DNA from: Methylobacterium sp. Leaf123
GTDB lineage: Bacteria; Pseudomonadota; Alphaproteobacteria; Rhizobiales; Beijerinckiaceae
DNA: 45,972 bases
NCBI RefSeq assembly: GCF_001423405.1
Contig: NZ_LMNS01000011.1
Span: 1-45,972 of the forward strand
Direction: 5' to 3'
Made by a program: the position numbers and the translations under genes. The notes under the pieces were generated by a model. That model was given only the letters and a program-made list of their open reading frames with translations, made no database searches and was not told the DNA's origin. Every line of letters starts with the position of its first letter. Within the stretch, counting starts at the first letter, position 1. Below are positions 8,267 through 18,793 of this stretch, in pieces.

Positions 8267-8446
8267 GGCTGCGCACCTCTGGGGACGGATAACGGAAAGG
8301 ATCCGGGGGAGGGGCCCCGTTAGTCGCAGCCTCCGCCCATGTCAAACGCCGTGTCACGGAGCATGCCGCGTTGGACGACGAGCAGGGTGCCGAAGGGCGA
8401 AGCCGGGCGCCCGGCGAGAACGGTTGCAACGAAGGATGGGGCGGTG

Positions 8447-8719
8447 TCAGGCGCGACGCGCCCACTTGTTCTGCCGCCGCTCGACGTTGATGCGCAGGAG
8501 CCGACCGAAGGCCGTCTCGCCCACCCGTCCGCCGCGGTCGAACTCATGAAGGACGGCTTCGAGGGCGACGATGCGTTCGCTGGGGCGGCGATAGGCGCTT
8601 TCCAGCTCGTTCAAGGCTTCAACAATGCATGTGCCCGCCGCCGAATCGGCGCTGGCCGAAGCATGATCAACCTTGCGGAGGCATTGGCGCATGGGCGTCA
8701 TGGCCTGAACTATAAGCAT
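8447..8719 (-). CDS. Hypothetical protein, 90 residues
   Basis: I do not recognise this protein. From MLIVQAMTPMRQCLRKVDHA it is predicted mostly alpha-helical (CIVEALNELESAYRR, IVALEAVLHEFDRGG) and ends in a basic RRQNKWARRA. It has no membrane segment or signal peptide. The frame stays open for another 20 codons upstream (to 8779), so the start is uncertain. It lies between the TIGR02300 gene and the aroA promoter region, transcribed away from aroA. Confidence 0.5.
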   Translation of the reverse strand: MLIVQAMTPMRQCLRKVDHASASADSAAGTCIVEALNELESAYRRPSERIVALEAVLHEFDRGGRVGETAFGRLLRINVERRQNKWARRA

Positions 8720-11118
<2,399 letters not shown>

Positions 11119-11143
11119 GGGGCTATCCCGCCTCGCCGAGGTT

Positions 11144-11458
11144 TTAATTAATCCAAGCCTCCACCCGTGCCGCGAGCGCCTGCGGATCGCCGGCGAGATG
11201 CAGGCGCTTCGTGCGGGAGGTCTCGCCGGAGACCAGCGTCACCTCCGCCTTCCGCAGCCCCAGGCTCTTGGCGACGAAGGCGGTGAGGGCCGCGTTGGCG
11301 GCGCCCTCGACCGGCGGAGCCGCCACCCGCAGGGACAGGACCGGCCGCCCGCTCGCCTCCATGCGAACGCCGTCGAGTCCGGTGCGGCTGGCACGCGGCG
11401 TCAACCGCACCGCCAGGACGAGGCCGTCCGCGTCGAGGGTGAAGGGGCTTTGCGTCAT
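11144..11458 (-). CDS. DUF167 (YggU-like) family protein
   Basis: This 104-residue protein carries the DUF167 core: VRLTPRASRTGLDGV, LSLRVAAPPVEGAANAAL, FVAKSLGLRKAEVTLVSGETSRTKRLHL. The family is widespread and structurally known, but its function is undetermined. It is convergent with cmk, only 25 bases from that stop, and the spacer contains a small CCTCG/CGAGG hairpin followed by TTTTAATTAA that may terminate cmk transcription. Confidence 0.9.
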   Translation of the reverse strand: MTQSPFTLDADGLVLAVRLTPRASRTGLDGVRMEASGRPVLSLRVAAPPVEGAANAALTAFVAKSLGLRKAEVTLVSGETSRTKRLHLAGDPQALAARVEAWIN

Positions 11459-11929
11459 CAGGGTCTCGCCGGCTCCGCTTCCCGATAGAGCGGACAGCCT
11501 CCCGTGCCGAGGGATATCCCTCCCACTCGGGGGCGTGTCATCGGGAAATCAACGGGTCATCGGTCCGGCCTGAGCCCATGCGCGCTGCTGGCGCGTAGAG
11601 ACGAGCCGGTTCGGATCCCGCTTCCGTTCGAGCGGAGGACGATGGGCGCGTCCGGCACGATCCCCCCGAGAGAAAGCGGCAGCCGGGTCGAAGCGTCTTC
11701 GCGGCGCGGTTTCACGTCATCGTGACTTCTCAGGGCAGGTTCGGGGTGGGCCATGGAGCACGCGTCTCGCCTGCCCGGATGAGGTTGCGTTGATCGCGAA
11801 ACGCGAAACTTCAGCGCAGATGGTTGGCCTCGGAAAGTAATTTTTTGCCGCGGCGTCGCAGCCTGTGCGCCGCAGCAAGATTTAACTTTTGTGGCTTTCC
11901 TCTCGCCTTGAAGCGAGTTGCACGATTCG
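11459..11929. other. Intergenic stretch between DUF167 and a c-di-GMP gene
   Basis: About 470 bases lie between two divergent genes. The part near 11830-11900 is AT-richer and is where I would expect the promoter of the PAS-GGDEF-EAL gene, but no convincing -35/-10 pair was found. No RNA gene or repeat was seen. Confidence 0.4.
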
Positions 11930-14035
11930 ATGATGCCGACCCGAAAAGATGATGCCGACATCATGTACCGCCTCCTCGTTCAGGGGGTGACGGACTACGC
12001 GATCTACATGCTGTCCCCGGACGGCGTCGTCGCGAACTGGAATGCCGGGGCGCAGCGGGCCAAGGGCTACACGGCCGAGGAGATCATCGGGCAAAACTTC
12101 TCCTGCTTTTACACCCCGGAGGATCGCGCCGCCGGCTTGCCCGACCGGGGCCTTAGAACGGCTGAAACCGAGGGCCGGTTCGAGGCGGAGGGTTGGCGTC
12201 TGCGCAAGGACGGCACCCGCTTCTGGGCGCATGTCGTGATCGACGCGATCCACGACGACGAGGGCCATTTCATCGGCTTTGCCAAGATCACCCGCGACTG
12301 CACCGAGCGGCGCGCCAGCGCCGTCGAACTCGGCACGGCTCTCGACAACCTCGACCTCGCCATGTCCAACATGGCCCAGGGCCTATGCCTCATTGACGGC
12401 GCGGAGCGCGTGGTCCTCGCCAACGAGCGGATGCACGAGATCCTCGCGGTGCCGGGCTGTGAGCCCTTGGCCGGCGCCACGATCCGAGCGGTGCTGTCGG
12501 AGGCGCTCAGCGAAACCGCCGCTCTCCTCTTCCTGCGGGACCATCTGCTTTCCGATCTCGACCTCCACAAGCCTGCGATTTCCGAGATCATGCATCAGGA
12601 CCGGATCCTGTCGGTCACAACCCGGCGGCTCGCCGCGGGCGGCTGGGTGTCGACCTTCGCCGACGTGACCGAGCGGCGCCGTTTCGAGAACCAGATCCAG
12701 TACCTTGCCCAGCACGATCCCCTGACGGATCTCGCCAACCGCGCGACGCTTCATCAGATCCTGACCGAGACGCTCGCCGCGGAGACGGGCGGGCGCTGTG
12801 CGGTCCTCTATATCGATCTCGACCGCTTCAAACCGATCAACGACACGTTCGGCCACGCGGTCGGCGATCGACTGCTCCAGGAGGTCGCCCTTCGCCTGCG
12901 GCGGACGGTGAGCCCGCGGGACGTCATCGCGCGCCTCGGCGGCGACGAGTTCGCGGTGATCCTCAGACCCGCCGACCCCAACCGGCTCGCGGGCACCGCC
13001 CAGCAGTTCCTCGATGCCCTCAACCAGCCCTACGCCGTCAAGCGGCTGCCGATCCGGATCGGCGCCAGCATCGGCATCGCTCTGGCACCGCCCGTCGGGT
13101 GCGATCCCGATCTCCTCCTGCGCAATGCCGACCTCGCCCTCTATGCGGCCAAGAGGCAGGGCCGGAACCGCTACAGCTTCTACGACCCGGCGATGGGCGA
13201 CCGCGCCGCGGCGCGGTCGAGACTCGAGGCGGAGCTGAATCGCGCCGTGGAGCGGCGCGAATTCGTCCTGCACTACCAGCCGATCGTGCGCGCCCGAACC
13301 GGCGCGACCATCGGCTTCGAGGCGCTGCTCCGCTGGCGGCGGCCGGACGGGGTGGCGATGTCGCCTGCGGAGTTCGTGCCGGTGGCCGAGGAAGCGGGCC
13401 TGATGCCCGAGATCGGGGCCTGGGTTCTGACGGAGGCCTGCCGTGAGGCAGCCGCGTGGCCCGTCCCTCTCACCGTGGCCGTCAACGTCTCGGCGACGCA
13501 GTTGCGGAGTGCCCTCTTCCTCCATGCCGTCGAGCGGGCGCTCGCCGAGAGCGGCCTGCCGCCTCAGCGCCTGGAGATCGAGATCACCGAGACGGCGGTT
13601 CTGGAAAACCGGGAACTGGCGCTCAACCTGCTCCGGCGGCTGCGGGCGCTGGGGGTGATGATCGCCCTCGACGATTTCGGGACCGGCTACTCGTCGTTGA
13701 GCTTCGTCCACACCTTCCCGCTCACCCGCATCAAGATCGACCGGAGCTTCGTTCAGGGCCTTGACCGGGAGCCGCATTCGACCGCGATCGTTCGGGCCAT
13801 CATCGGCCTGTCGCGCAGCCTCGGTCTCGCGATCACGGCGGAGGGGGTGGAGACGGACGAGCAGCGCCGGTTGCTCGCCCGGGAGCGCGGACTCGATCTG
13901 CAGGGCTACCTGCTCGGCCGCCCGGAGGCGACGGCGCGCCTCGATCCCCCCGCCCGGCTGCGCCGGCCCGCACGGCGCGCGGCTGCGTCGAAGACCCATG
14001 AGGCAGGGGTCCAGGGGCATCCGGAGGCCGCCTGA
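11930..14035 (+). CDS. PAS-GGDEF-EAL c-di-GMP signalling protein
   Basis: This protein of about 701 residues has a PAS sensor (about 10-125, YAIYMLSPDGVVANWNAGAQR), a second PAS-like part (about 135-245), a GGDEF domain with intact GGDEF at 337-341, and an EAL domain with Glu464 in FEALLRW plus DDFGTGYSS and ITAEGVET. There are no membrane helices, so it is cytosolic. Both catalytic motifs look complete, so it could make or degrade cyclic di-GMP. The allosteric I-site normally reads RxxD; here the matching residues are SPRD, so product inhibition may be lost. ATG 11930 is chosen over an upstream TTG. It appears monocistronic, with a tRNA gene downstream. Confidence 0.9.
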   Translation: MMPTRKDDADIMYRLLVQGVTDYAIYMLSPDGVVANWNAGAQRAKGYTAEEIIGQNFSCFYTPEDRAAGLPDRGLRTAETEGRFEAEGWRLRKDGTRFWAHVVIDAIHDDEGHFIGFAKITRDCTERRASAVELGTALDNLDLAMSNMAQGLCLIDGAERVVLANERMHEILAVPGCEPLAGATIRAVLSEALSETAALLFLRDHLLSDLDLHKPAISEIMHQDRILSVTTRRLAAGGWVSTFADVTERRRFENQIQYLAQHDPLTDLANRATLHQILTETLAAETGGRCAVLYIDLDRFKPINDTFGHAVGDRLLQEVALRLRRTVSPRDVIARLGGDEFAVILRPADPNRLAGTAQQFLDALNQPYAVKRLPIRIGASIGIALAPPVGCDPDLLLRNADLALYAAKRQGRNRYSFYDPAMGDRAAARSRLEAELNRAVERREFVLHYQPIVRARTGATIGFEALLRWRRPDGVAMSPAEFVPVAEEAGLMPEIGAWVLTEACREAAAWPVPLTVAVNVSATQLRSALFLHAVERALAESGLPPQRLEIEITETAVLENRELALNLLRRLRALGVMIALDDFGTGYSSLSFVHTFPLTRIKIDRSFVQGLDREPHSTAIVRAIIGLSRSLGLAITAEGVETDEQRRLLARERGLDLQGYLLGRPEATARLDPPARLRRPARRAAASKTHEAGVQGHPEAA

Positions 14036-14258
14036 AAACGACCCTCCGCAAGCCGCCTCACTCGCGTTCCCATCGGAACCGGACGTTCGATCGGGTCTTG
14101 CACGGAGGGCCCGATGCCGGCTTGACCCCAATGCTTGGGCTCGTCACGCAGACAAGCTCAGTTGTGCGCAATATACAGGGTGAGGACTGAACAAGTGGAG
14201 TGGGCGGCTGTGGATGCGCTTGCGCCGTTCGGGGCAGGCTGATAGCGGATTGTACGCT

Positions 14259-14334
14259 GCCGGTTTAGCTCAGTTGGTAGAGCAACCGCCTTGTAAGCGG
14301 TAGGTCGCGAGTTCGAGTCCCGCAACCGGCACCA
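14259..14334 (+). tRNA. tRNA-Thr (anticodon UGU)
   Basis: The cloverleaf is complete. A 7-bp acceptor stem pairs GCCGGTT with AACCGGC. The D-arm is TAGCTCAGTTGGTAGAGCA. The anticodon loop CTTGTAA on an ACCGC/GCGGT stem gives anticodon UGU, which reads ACA and related Thr codons. The T-arm contains GTTCGAGTC, and the terminal ACCA is encoded. The gene stands alone between a c-di-GMP gene and a membrane hydrolase gene. Confidence 0.97.
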
Positions 14335-14597
14335 TCCCACCCGCGATCTTGCAGACAGGCCGGGCAGCGCCCGCGAGCATTGTCCAGATCAATGGCTTGC
14401 CGGCCCGAGATGCGGCACGGGGCAATCGTCACCGACGCGTGACGCGATAGGGGAAGCGCGGCATTGGCTCCCTTTCAGAACTCTTAGAAATGTAACCAAT
14501 GATGGTGCATTTAGAAAAGGTTTAAGGCTCTTTCCACGGGCGGCTGAGGCGTTCGGCCACGGCGTGAAGCCGTCATCCGGATGGGGCGTTCGGACGT

Positions 14598-15878
14598 ATG
14601 CGTAAATCGCTGAGTTTCACGCCGCCGGATCTGCAGGAGGCCCGGCCTGAGCCGGTGCGCCACCGCTACGTCTTCTACATTCCCGGTTATGATCCCGAGG
14701 CGAAGACCCGCTACCGGCTGCTCTTCATGCGGGAATGGACCCGCTACACCAAGCGGTTCGGCGGCAAGCGGGAGATTTCCCGCGCGCAAACGAGCGAGGA
14801 CGGGCTGGTCCAGAGCTGGACCGTCAGTGCGCCCGAGCAGGGCGACGGGGCCGAGACGCGCTACGACGTCCTTCTGTGGGACGACATCGTCGCCGCCGAC
14901 TTCGCCCGCTCCCGCTTTCTCAGCGTGGCGCTTCTTGTCGCCGGCACCCTGCACATGATCCTGATCGGCCTGCTGTTTCGCTTCTACCGGCGGAGCTGGA
15001 AATACGGCAACGTCATCCTCTACCCCTTCGTGATGGTGGTCCTGCTCACCGCCCTGTCCCTCGTCATCGGGGTGACGGTGCATGCTCATCTCGGCGACGG
15101 GTTCGGCCACAGCCTGCGGCTGCCGCTCTGGGTCTCGCTGCCTCTGGCCGTGGTGGCGGGCATCGTCTGGATCAAGGCGATCGAAGCCTTCCTGAACCGC
15201 GTCTTCTTCTGGCAGCTCCTGAACGATTGGGTGTTCAACTGGCAGCACGGCCAGGGCTGGCGGCCCGATTACGAGCGCCGCCTCGATGCCTTCGCCGCGC
15301 ATATCCTGTCCGCCCTCGCGGCGCGGGCTGCGGCGGGGGAGGCGACCGACGAGGTGATGATCGTCGGCCATTCCTCCGGCGGGCTGACGGCAGTCGAAGT
15401 CGCGGTGCGCGTGCTCGCCCGTGACCGGACGATCGGCACCTCCGGCGCCAACCTCTCCCTCGCGACCCTCGGGTCCGGGCTACCGCTCGTGGCGATGCAG
15501 CCGGCGGCCAAGCGCCTGCGGGCGGAGATCGCGGGCCTCGTCACGGAGCGGCGCATCGTCTGGTGCGACTTCCACGCGCCGCAGGACTGGATGAACTTCC
15601 CCGGCTTCAATCCGCTGCACCATCTCGGTCTCGACCTGCACGGGCAGCCGATCGCCAATCCCCTCGTGCGCTCGGCGCGGTTTCGCGACCTGCTCTGCCC
15701 GGAGACCTACCGGCGGGTGCGCTTCCGGCCCTTCCGGATGCACTTCCAGTTCCTGCTCGCGAACGAGCGGCCGGGCGCCTACGATTTCTTCGCGATGACC
15801 CTGGGCCCGCAACGGCTGCGCGAGCAGGTGCTCGCCCCCGCTTCCTGCCCCGAGCGTGAGCCCGCCCTGCCGCTCTGA
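14598..15878 (+). CDS. Membrane-embedded alpha/beta-hydrolase-like protein
   Basis: This 426-residue protein starts with a cytoplasmic part (YVFYIPGYDPEAKTRYR). Two or three membrane helices follow near 112-133, 138-163 and 172-195. The C-terminal part contains VMIVGHSSGGLTAVEVA, a lipase-type G-x-S-x-G elbow with the nucleophile expected at Ser259. Candidate acid and histidine residues follow, but I cannot assign the triad firmly. YVFYIPGYDP resembles the oxyanion-side loop of serine hydrolases. It is likely a membrane lipase or esterase of unknown substrate. It is convergent with the creatininase gene, with a 19-base gap. Confidence 0.7.
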   Translation: MRKSLSFTPPDLQEARPEPVRHRYVFYIPGYDPEAKTRYRLLFMREWTRYTKRFGGKREISRAQTSEDGLVQSWTVSAPEQGDGAETRYDVLLWDDIVAADFARSRFLSVALLVAGTLHMILIGLLFRFYRRSWKYGNVILYPFVMVVLLTALSLVIGVTVHAHLGDGFGHSLRLPLWVSLPLAVVAGIVWIKAIEAFLNRVFFWQLLNDWVFNWQHGQGWRPDYERRLDAFAAHILSALAARAAAGEATDEVMIVGHSSGGLTAVEVAVRVLARDRTIGTSGANLSLATLGSGLPLVAMQPAAKRLRAEIAGLVTERRIVWCDFHAPQDWMNFPGFNPLHHLGLDLHGQPIANPLVRSARFRDLLCPETYRRVRFRPFRMHFQFLLANERPGAYDFFAMTLGPQRLREQVLAPASCPEREPALPL

Positions 15879-15897
15879 GCCGGGCGGTGCGACGCCG

Positions 15898-16674
15898 CTA
15901 CAGCGAAAACCGATCCACCTCCTCCAGCAGCCGCACGAAGGTGCGCGCGCCGTAATCGAGGGCGGCCTCGCCGGCTTCCGCCGTGCCGAGGCGGGCGTCG
16001 CCCAGAGCCCCGGACGGGTGGAGGTCCTCCGTCTTCCAGGCGAAGGCCGCCGGGCGGCCGGCGCGCAGCAGCGCGAAGTCGCGCTCCATCGCCACCGTGC
16101 GGGACTCGAAATCCTGGATGTGGTCCCGCCGCACGAGCTCGGGCCGCAGCGCCAGCATCAAGGCGGTCTCGATGCCGCCGGCATGGATGCCGTGGCGGAT
16201 CTCACCCGCCGGAAACAGCCCCTCTGGCAGCCCGAGCCGGCTCCACGAGGTCGTCACTGCGACCATGCCGAAACGGCCGCGCAGCTCGCCCGCCGCGAGG
16301 TCGATGAGCGCGCTGTTGCCGCCGTGCGACGAGACGATCACGAGCTTCGTGCAGCCCGCCCGGTGCAGGCTCGCGCCGATCTCGGTCCAGGCCGCAAGCG
16401 CGGTTGGCGCGGTCAGGCTCAGCGTGCCGGGGAAGGAATCGTGCTCGTCCGATTTGCCGACCGCCTGGACCGGCAGGAGCAGCACGTCGAGCGCCTCCGG
16501 CACCTGCTCTGCGACCCGCGCGAGATAGCCTTCCGCGATCAGGGTGTCGGTCCCGAGCGGGAGATGCGGCCCGTGCTGCTCCACCGCGGCGACCGGCAGG
16601 ACCGCGATGGCGCGGCTCATGTCGCGGGCACGGATTTCCGCCGTGGTCAGGTCGAGCCAGGATCGCGCCGGCAT
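15898..16674 (-). CDS. Creatininase-family (MftE-like) amidohydrolase
   Basis: This 258-residue enzyme has the family's metal-site motif VEQHGPHLPLGTD (Glu32, His34, Asp43), then VSSHGGNSALID and GIHAGGIETALML, which supply the remaining ligand and catalytic residues. Members include creatinine amidohydrolase, FAPy deformylase and the mycofactocin peptidase MftE. No mycofactocin genes are nearby, so I give only the family. It is likely a cytosolic cyclic-amide hydrolase. It is divergent from the PAS-GGDEF gene with a 173-base spacer. Confidence 0.85.
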   Translation of the reverse strand: MPARSWLDLTTAEIRARDMSRAIAVLPVAAVEQHGPHLPLGTDTLIAEGYLARVAEQVPEALDVLLLPVQAVGKSDEHDSFPGTLSLTAPTALAAWTEIGASLHRAGCTKLVIVSSHGGNSALIDLAAGELRGRFGMVAVTTSWSRLGLPEGLFPAGEIRHGIHAGGIETALMLALRPELVRRDHIQDFESRTVAMERDFALLRAGRPAAFAWKTEDLHPSGALGDARLGTAEAGEAALDYGARTFVRLLEEVDRFSL

Positions 16675-16847
16675 GCTGTCATCTCCGTGGTCGCGGGTCG
16701 AGCGCCGCGCTCAAACGCTTTCGGTCTCGTTCGAGCGGAAACCGCATCAACCGCGCGTTAGTCAAGTTGGCGCAAGAGTTGCCGGATTGTCCCCTTTGCC
16801 ATTGCCGAATCCTCGTGAACACCCTTCCCCAGAACAGGCTTGGCGCG

Positions 16848-17756
16848 ATGCCCTCCGATACGGGTGCGGCGAATGACGACTCGTCCGAGTCGATGCGCCG
16901 GGAACTGGCCCGCCTGCGGGAGATGCTGGAGCAGAATTCGGACTGGATCTGGGAGGTCGATGCGCAGGGGCGCTACACGTATGCCTCGCGCCAATGCGTC
17001 GCCCTGCTCGGCCGCGAGCCGGACGAGGTGCTGGGTCGGACCCCCTTCGACTTCATGCCGCCGGACGAGGCCGAGCGGGTCGGCCGGATCTTCGGCGCCA
17101 TCGCCGCCGAGCAGCGGCCTTTCGCCCAGCTTCTCAACCGCAACCTGCGCAAGGACGGACGCATCGTCGTGCTGGAAACCAGCGGCGTGCCGCTGCTCGG
17201 TCCCGACGGCGCGTTGCGCGGCTATCGCGGCATCGACCGGGATGTGACGGAGCGGGAGGCGGCCAACGAGCGGCTCCGCTACATCGCCCGCCACGACGAC
17301 CTCACGGGCCTGCCCAACCGGATGTATCTGCGCGAGCATCTCGCGGGGCGACTGGCTGCCGGACAGCGACCCGGCGTCCTCTGCCTCGATCTCGACGGTT
17401 TCAAGCCGGTCAACGATCGCCTCGGCCATGCCGCGGGTGATCGCGTCCTCACGGAAGTCGGCCGCCGGCTTGCCGAGCTGGCGGCCTCGCAAGGCCTGTT
17501 CGCGGCCCGGCCCGGCGGCGACGAATTCGTCCTGATCCTGCCGGACGGCATCGCCATGTCGCCCGAGGCCGTTCGTGCGGTCATCGCTGCCCCCATCGCC
17601 ATCGAGGCCGAGACGGTGCGGATCAGCGCCAGTCTCGGCTTCGCTTCGGCACAGGGCCCCGAGGACACGGTCGATGCCCTGCTCGCGCGGGCCGACCGTG
17701 TCCTCTACGCGGCCAAGGAGGCGCTCAAACGGGTGGGTGTCAGCGACGGCTTCTGA
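16848..17756 (+). CDS. PAS-GGDEF diguanylate cyclase
   Basis: This 302-residue soluble protein has a short N-terminal coiled stretch (RRELARLREMLEQ) and a PAS sensor (about 25-145, DWIWEVDAQGRYTYAS). The GGDEF domain starts at HDDLTGLPNRMYL and has an intact GGDEF motif at 223-227. No EAL domain or membrane helix is present. It should synthesise c-di-GMP from GTP in response to a PAS-detected signal. The residues before the motif (GLFAARP) lack the RxxD inhibitory site. The ATG at 16848 is preferred; an in-frame GTG at 16815 is possible. Its last 17 bases overlap the 3' end of the opposing CsbD-like gene. Confidence 0.87.
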   Translation: MPSDTGAANDDSSESMRRELARLREMLEQNSDWIWEVDAQGRYTYASRQCVALLGREPDEVLGRTPFDFMPPDEAERVGRIFGAIAAEQRPFAQLLNRNLRKDGRIVVLETSGVPLLGPDGALRGYRGIDRDVTEREAANERLRYIARHDDLTGLPNRMYLREHLAGRLAAGQRPGVLCLDLDGFKPVNDRLGHAAGDRVLTEVGRRLAELAASQGLFAARPGGDEFVLILPDGIAMSPEAVRAVIAAPIAIEAETVRISASLGFASAQGPEDTVDALLARADRVLYAAKEALKRVGVSDGF

Positions 17757-18156
17757 GAATCCAGCCGAGGCCGAAGGCGGCCGCGGCGACCAGGGCCAGG
17801 GTCGAGCCGCGGTTCTCTTCGGCGCGCACCGCGAGGGCGCGACCGCGCCGGTTCGCCTCGTCGCGCAGATGCCGCCCGCGGGCATGGGCCTCGTCGTGGA
17901 GATGGCGGCCCCGTCGCGTAGCCTCGTCACGCAGGTGACGGCCGCGGGAGACCGCCTCGTCGGCGATCCGGTAGCCGTCCTCGTAGATGTCCTCGGCCCG
18001 CTCGCGGGTCCGGCCATAGGCCGCCTGCGCCACGCCCGCGACCTGTTCGTAGGCACCCTCGACCTGCGGACGGGCCCGGCCTGCGACAGCGCCGACCACG
18101 GTGCGGCCACGGCCCTTGAGGTTGCGGAAGCCGCCCTCGATCTGGTCCCGGTTCAT
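17740..18156 (-). CDS. CsbD-like stress protein with 11-residue repeats and a C-terminal membrane helix
   Basis: This 138-residue protein begins like CsbD (MNRDQIEGGFRNLKGRGR). It then has four tandem 11-residue repeats at 66-109 of the form DEAxxRGRHLR, and ends in a hydrophobic helix (LALVAAAAFGLGWIL) with a basic tail. Eleven-residue periodicity is typical of amphipathic helices that lie on membranes or pack as right-handed coiled coils, as in group 3 LEA proteins. A tail-anchored protein covering the inner membrane during stress is my inference. A classical CsbD gene lies 130 bases upstream on the same strand, separated by a terminator. Confidence 0.7.
   Translation of the reverse strand: MNRDQIEGGFRNLKGRGRTVVGAVAGRARPQVEGAYEQVAGVAQAAYGRTRERAEDIYEDGYRIADEAVSRGRHLRDEATRRGRHLHDEAHARGRHLRDEANRRGRALAVRAEENRGSTLALVAAAAFGLGWILRSRR
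17830..17961 (-). repeat. Four in-frame 33-base coding repeats
   Basis: These encode residues 66-76, 77-87, 88-98 and 99-109 of the CsbD-like protein: DEAVSRGRHLR, DEATRRGRHLH, DEAHARGRHLR and DEANRRGRALA. The DNA copies are diverged but clearly related, which points to old tandem duplication inside the gene. Confidence 0.8.
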
Positions 18157-18216
18157 GATGAATTCCCTTTGATCAAATATCTGCCGAGCCCACCCAATGA
18201 GGGGGCTCGAAATGAA

Positions 18217-18244
18217 GAAGCCGCACCCGGTCAGGTGCGGCTTC
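18217..18244 (-). terminator. Intrinsic-type terminator of the csbD-like gene
   Basis: GAAGCCGCACC and GGTGCGGCTTC form a perfect 11-bp stem with a 6-base loop, 43 bases after the stop of the minus-strand CsbD gene. In that direction it is followed by TTCATTTCG, a weak T-rich tail. Confidence 0.6.
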
Positions 18245-18286
18245 GGCCGTCGGATTTGGGTTGGGAAATCCTGCCGGCCTAAGGCC

Positions 18287-18490
18287 TTAGAGCTTGCTCT
18301 TCACCGCATCGGCGGCGTTCTTCACGCCTTCCTTGGCCTCGCCGACGGTGCGCTGGGTCTTGCCTTCGACCTCCTGCGCCTTGCCCTCGGCCTGCAGCTT
18401 GTCGTTGCCGGTCACATTGCCGACGCCCTGCTTGACGTTGCCGGCGACCTCGTTGGCGGCGCCCTTGATCTTGTCGGTCGTGCTGCTCAT
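18287..18490 (-). CDS. CsbD family stress-response protein
   Basis: This 67-residue, highly charged, cysteine-free protein reads MSSTTDKIKGAANEVAGNVK, then GNDKLQAEGKAQEVEGK, ending in ADAVKSKL. That is the standard CsbD/YjbJ layout. Family members are abundant small proteins induced by general stress (sigma-B in Bacillus, EcfG-type control in alphaproteobacteria); their molecular role is unknown. The gene is monocistronic, with its own terminator, and divergent from the oxalate operon. Confidence 0.9.
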   Translation of the reverse strand: MSSTTDKIKGAANEVAGNVKQGVGNVTGNDKLQAEGKAQEVEGKTQRTVGEAKEGVKNAADAVKSKL

Positions 18491-18649
18491 CGGGTTTCTC
18501 CGTTCATGGGTCTTGCGTCGCCTCGCGACGCTCTCGGCAAACTGAACGGGAGCCCGGAGCGCTTGGTTCCACTCCTATGATGGGGCGTGCATCGCCGCAC
18601 ACGCGTCGGCCACTGCATTCGCAGCCGCCACGACCGGAGCGACGTTCAA

Positions 18650-18678
18650 AAAATATCTGGGCGGCGGCCAAATATTTT
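18650..18678. promoter_or_regulatory. AT-rich inverted repeat upstream of the oxalate operon
   Basis: AAAATAT and ATATTTT are exact inverses separated by a GC-rich 15-base centre, 116 bases before the transporter start and 160 bases before the divergent csbD gene. AT tracts like these are rare in this genome, so a promoter or regulator site for oxalate induction is plausible. No experimental motif is known to me for this site. Confidence 0.3.
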
Positions 18679-18793
18679 CCTGTCAGCGCTTGGGTCACGA
18701 GCGGTTACGTATGCGGTATCCAAAATTCCAATATGGCTAAGCCGGGCACCCGTTCCGGTCCGCCAAGAAGACGTGAGTTCGAGGGACCGCTCC

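Noticed and set aside
12383..14131. A 582-codon open frame opposite the PAS-GGDEF-EAL gene
   Set aside because: Antisense shadow; rich in Arg, Gly and Glu with no recognisable domain, while the plus frame has intact GGDEF and EAL motifs.
14158..14340. A 60-codon minus-strand frame reading LRDSNSRPTAYKAVALPTEL
   Set aside because: It is the antisense of the tRNA-Thr gene. This peptide is a well-known false gene prediction.
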